This document shows, in pieces, positions 63,672 to 64,000 of a DNA stretch of 64,000 nt (positions are counted from its first letter, which is position 1; each line of letters begins with the position of its first letter). The notes under the pieces are model-generated. The model was not told the DNA's origin. It made no database searches and saw nothing but the letters and a program-made list of their open reading frames with translations. Source of the DNA: Pseudoxanthomonas sp. F37 (GTDB lineage: Bacteria; Pseudomonadota; Gammaproteobacteria; Xanthomonadales; Xanthomonadaceae); contig NZ_CP095187.1 of NCBI RefSeq assembly GCF_022965755.1, positions 3,534,001-3,598,000 of the forward strand, in the 5' to 3' direction. The position numbers and the translations under genes were made by a program.

Positions 63672-64000
63672 TCAACGCTGTGCACGCGAAATGCCGGAGA
63701 TAGGAACTTCAACGAGATGACCTTGTTCACGAGGGCTTTGGCCCTCAAACGCCCGACTGAAAAGGCTCAGCGTTGCGTCGGTACTCGTCGCCGCCAGCGG
63801 CGCGACCTGCAGCGCGTTGGCCTGCTGCAGCAACTGCAGATACAGACTTGCGTGCTCCTCTGCCCTATCGACGCCCTCGCGGGCCAAGGCCGAGCAGATG
63901 TACGCCCGGTAAGGCGCCAGATAGGCGTTCCAGCGTTCAGTGTAGAAGGCCACCCCCGTCGTGGAACGACGGAGCGTCGCGCAGAAGCGTCGACACGCAC
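63672..64000 (-). CDS. C-terminal part of an unidentified protein, cut by the window edge
   Basis: The frame is open to the right edge, so the 5' part lies outside. The visible 109 residues include FYTERWNAYLAPYRAYICSA and ASLYLQLLQQANALQ, an arrangement faintly like the periplasmic loop of DHA2-type drug exporters, but the final membrane helix expected in that family is absent. It may therefore be divergent, frameshifted or unrelated. It is in line with the thioredoxin reductase-like gene. Confidence 0.35.
   Translation of the reverse strand, partial: ACRRFCATLRRSTTGVAFYTERWNAYLAPYRAYICSALAREGVDRAEEHASLYLQLLQQANALQVAPLAATSTDATLSLFSRAFEGQSPREQGHLVEVPISGISRAQR

Overview
The window is uniformly GC-rich and gene-dense. 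Its gene content (TonB-dependent receptor plus glycoside hydrolase loci, a GH92/GH2 mannoside cluster, a tryptophan-halogenase-family protein beside a TonB receptor, O2-independent ubiquinone genes) fits a gammaproteobacterium of the Xanthomonadaceae (Pseudoxanthomonas, Lysobacter or Stenotrophomonas-like). This placement is inferred from content and was not checked by database search.

Region 1 (about 1.4-34.8 kb) looks like a low-oxygen or dormancy island. Fourteen FNR-type boxes (TTGA-N6-TCAA, one with a terminal mismatch) lie in front of its transcription units. Nearly all are followed by a hexamer of the form (T/C/G)AnnnT centred 31-32 bp from the box centre, which is the geometry of class II FNR/Dnr-activated promoters. 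The driven genes are: an SDR; a phosphoribosyltransferase-hydrolase fusion; an erythromycin-esterase-like protein plus a ribosome hibernation factor; a sulfide:quinone-reductase-like flavoprotein; an exported protein; a P-type cation ATPase; a tandem UspA; a triple BON protein; a catalytically degenerate class II ribonucleotide reductase; a host-attachment-family/flavodoxin/ABC exporter operon; Hsp20; the operon ubiT-nadA-nadB; the operon ubiD-ubiU-ubiV; a porin; and a PLP decarboxylase. A Crp/Fnr regulator with an FNR-like recognition helix but no iron-sulfur cysteines sits in the middle (13.0 kb), next to a response regulator and a PAS-GAF hybrid histidine kinase. From memory of the families, the content strongly resembles the mycobacterial DosR dormancy regulon, although the control logic differs.

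Region 2 (34.8-57.5 kb) is a mannoside/N-glycan utilisation locus. It holds a TonB-dependent receptor, three GH92 alpha-mannosidases, a GH2 beta-mannosidase, an AGE-family sugar isomerase, an N4-(GlcNAc)-asparaginase, CutC, glucokinase, a PfkB-type fructokinase, a tryptophan-halogenase-family protein and a LacI repressor. Palindromes related to ATTGGATCGATCCAAT lie in front of lacI, the TonB receptor, the GH2/GH92 divergent promoter and glk, so one LacI regulon is likely. The enzymes suggest that mannose is released in the envelope, isomerised to fructose and phosphorylated to fructose 6-phosphate.

Region 3 (57.5-64 kb) is a looser, less GC-rich accessory tail. It contains a Rid-family protein, a divergent XRE-cupin regulator and S41 peptidase sharing a palindrome, a small cysteine-rich exported protein, over 1 kb with no convincing gene, a TrxB-like flavoprotein and a truncated ORF at the edge. 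A solitary IS30-like terminal repeat suggests past transposition here. No rRNA, tRNA, CRISPR array or complete insertion sequence was seen. One probable frameshift (ubiV, near 28445) is either a sequencing error or a real lesion.
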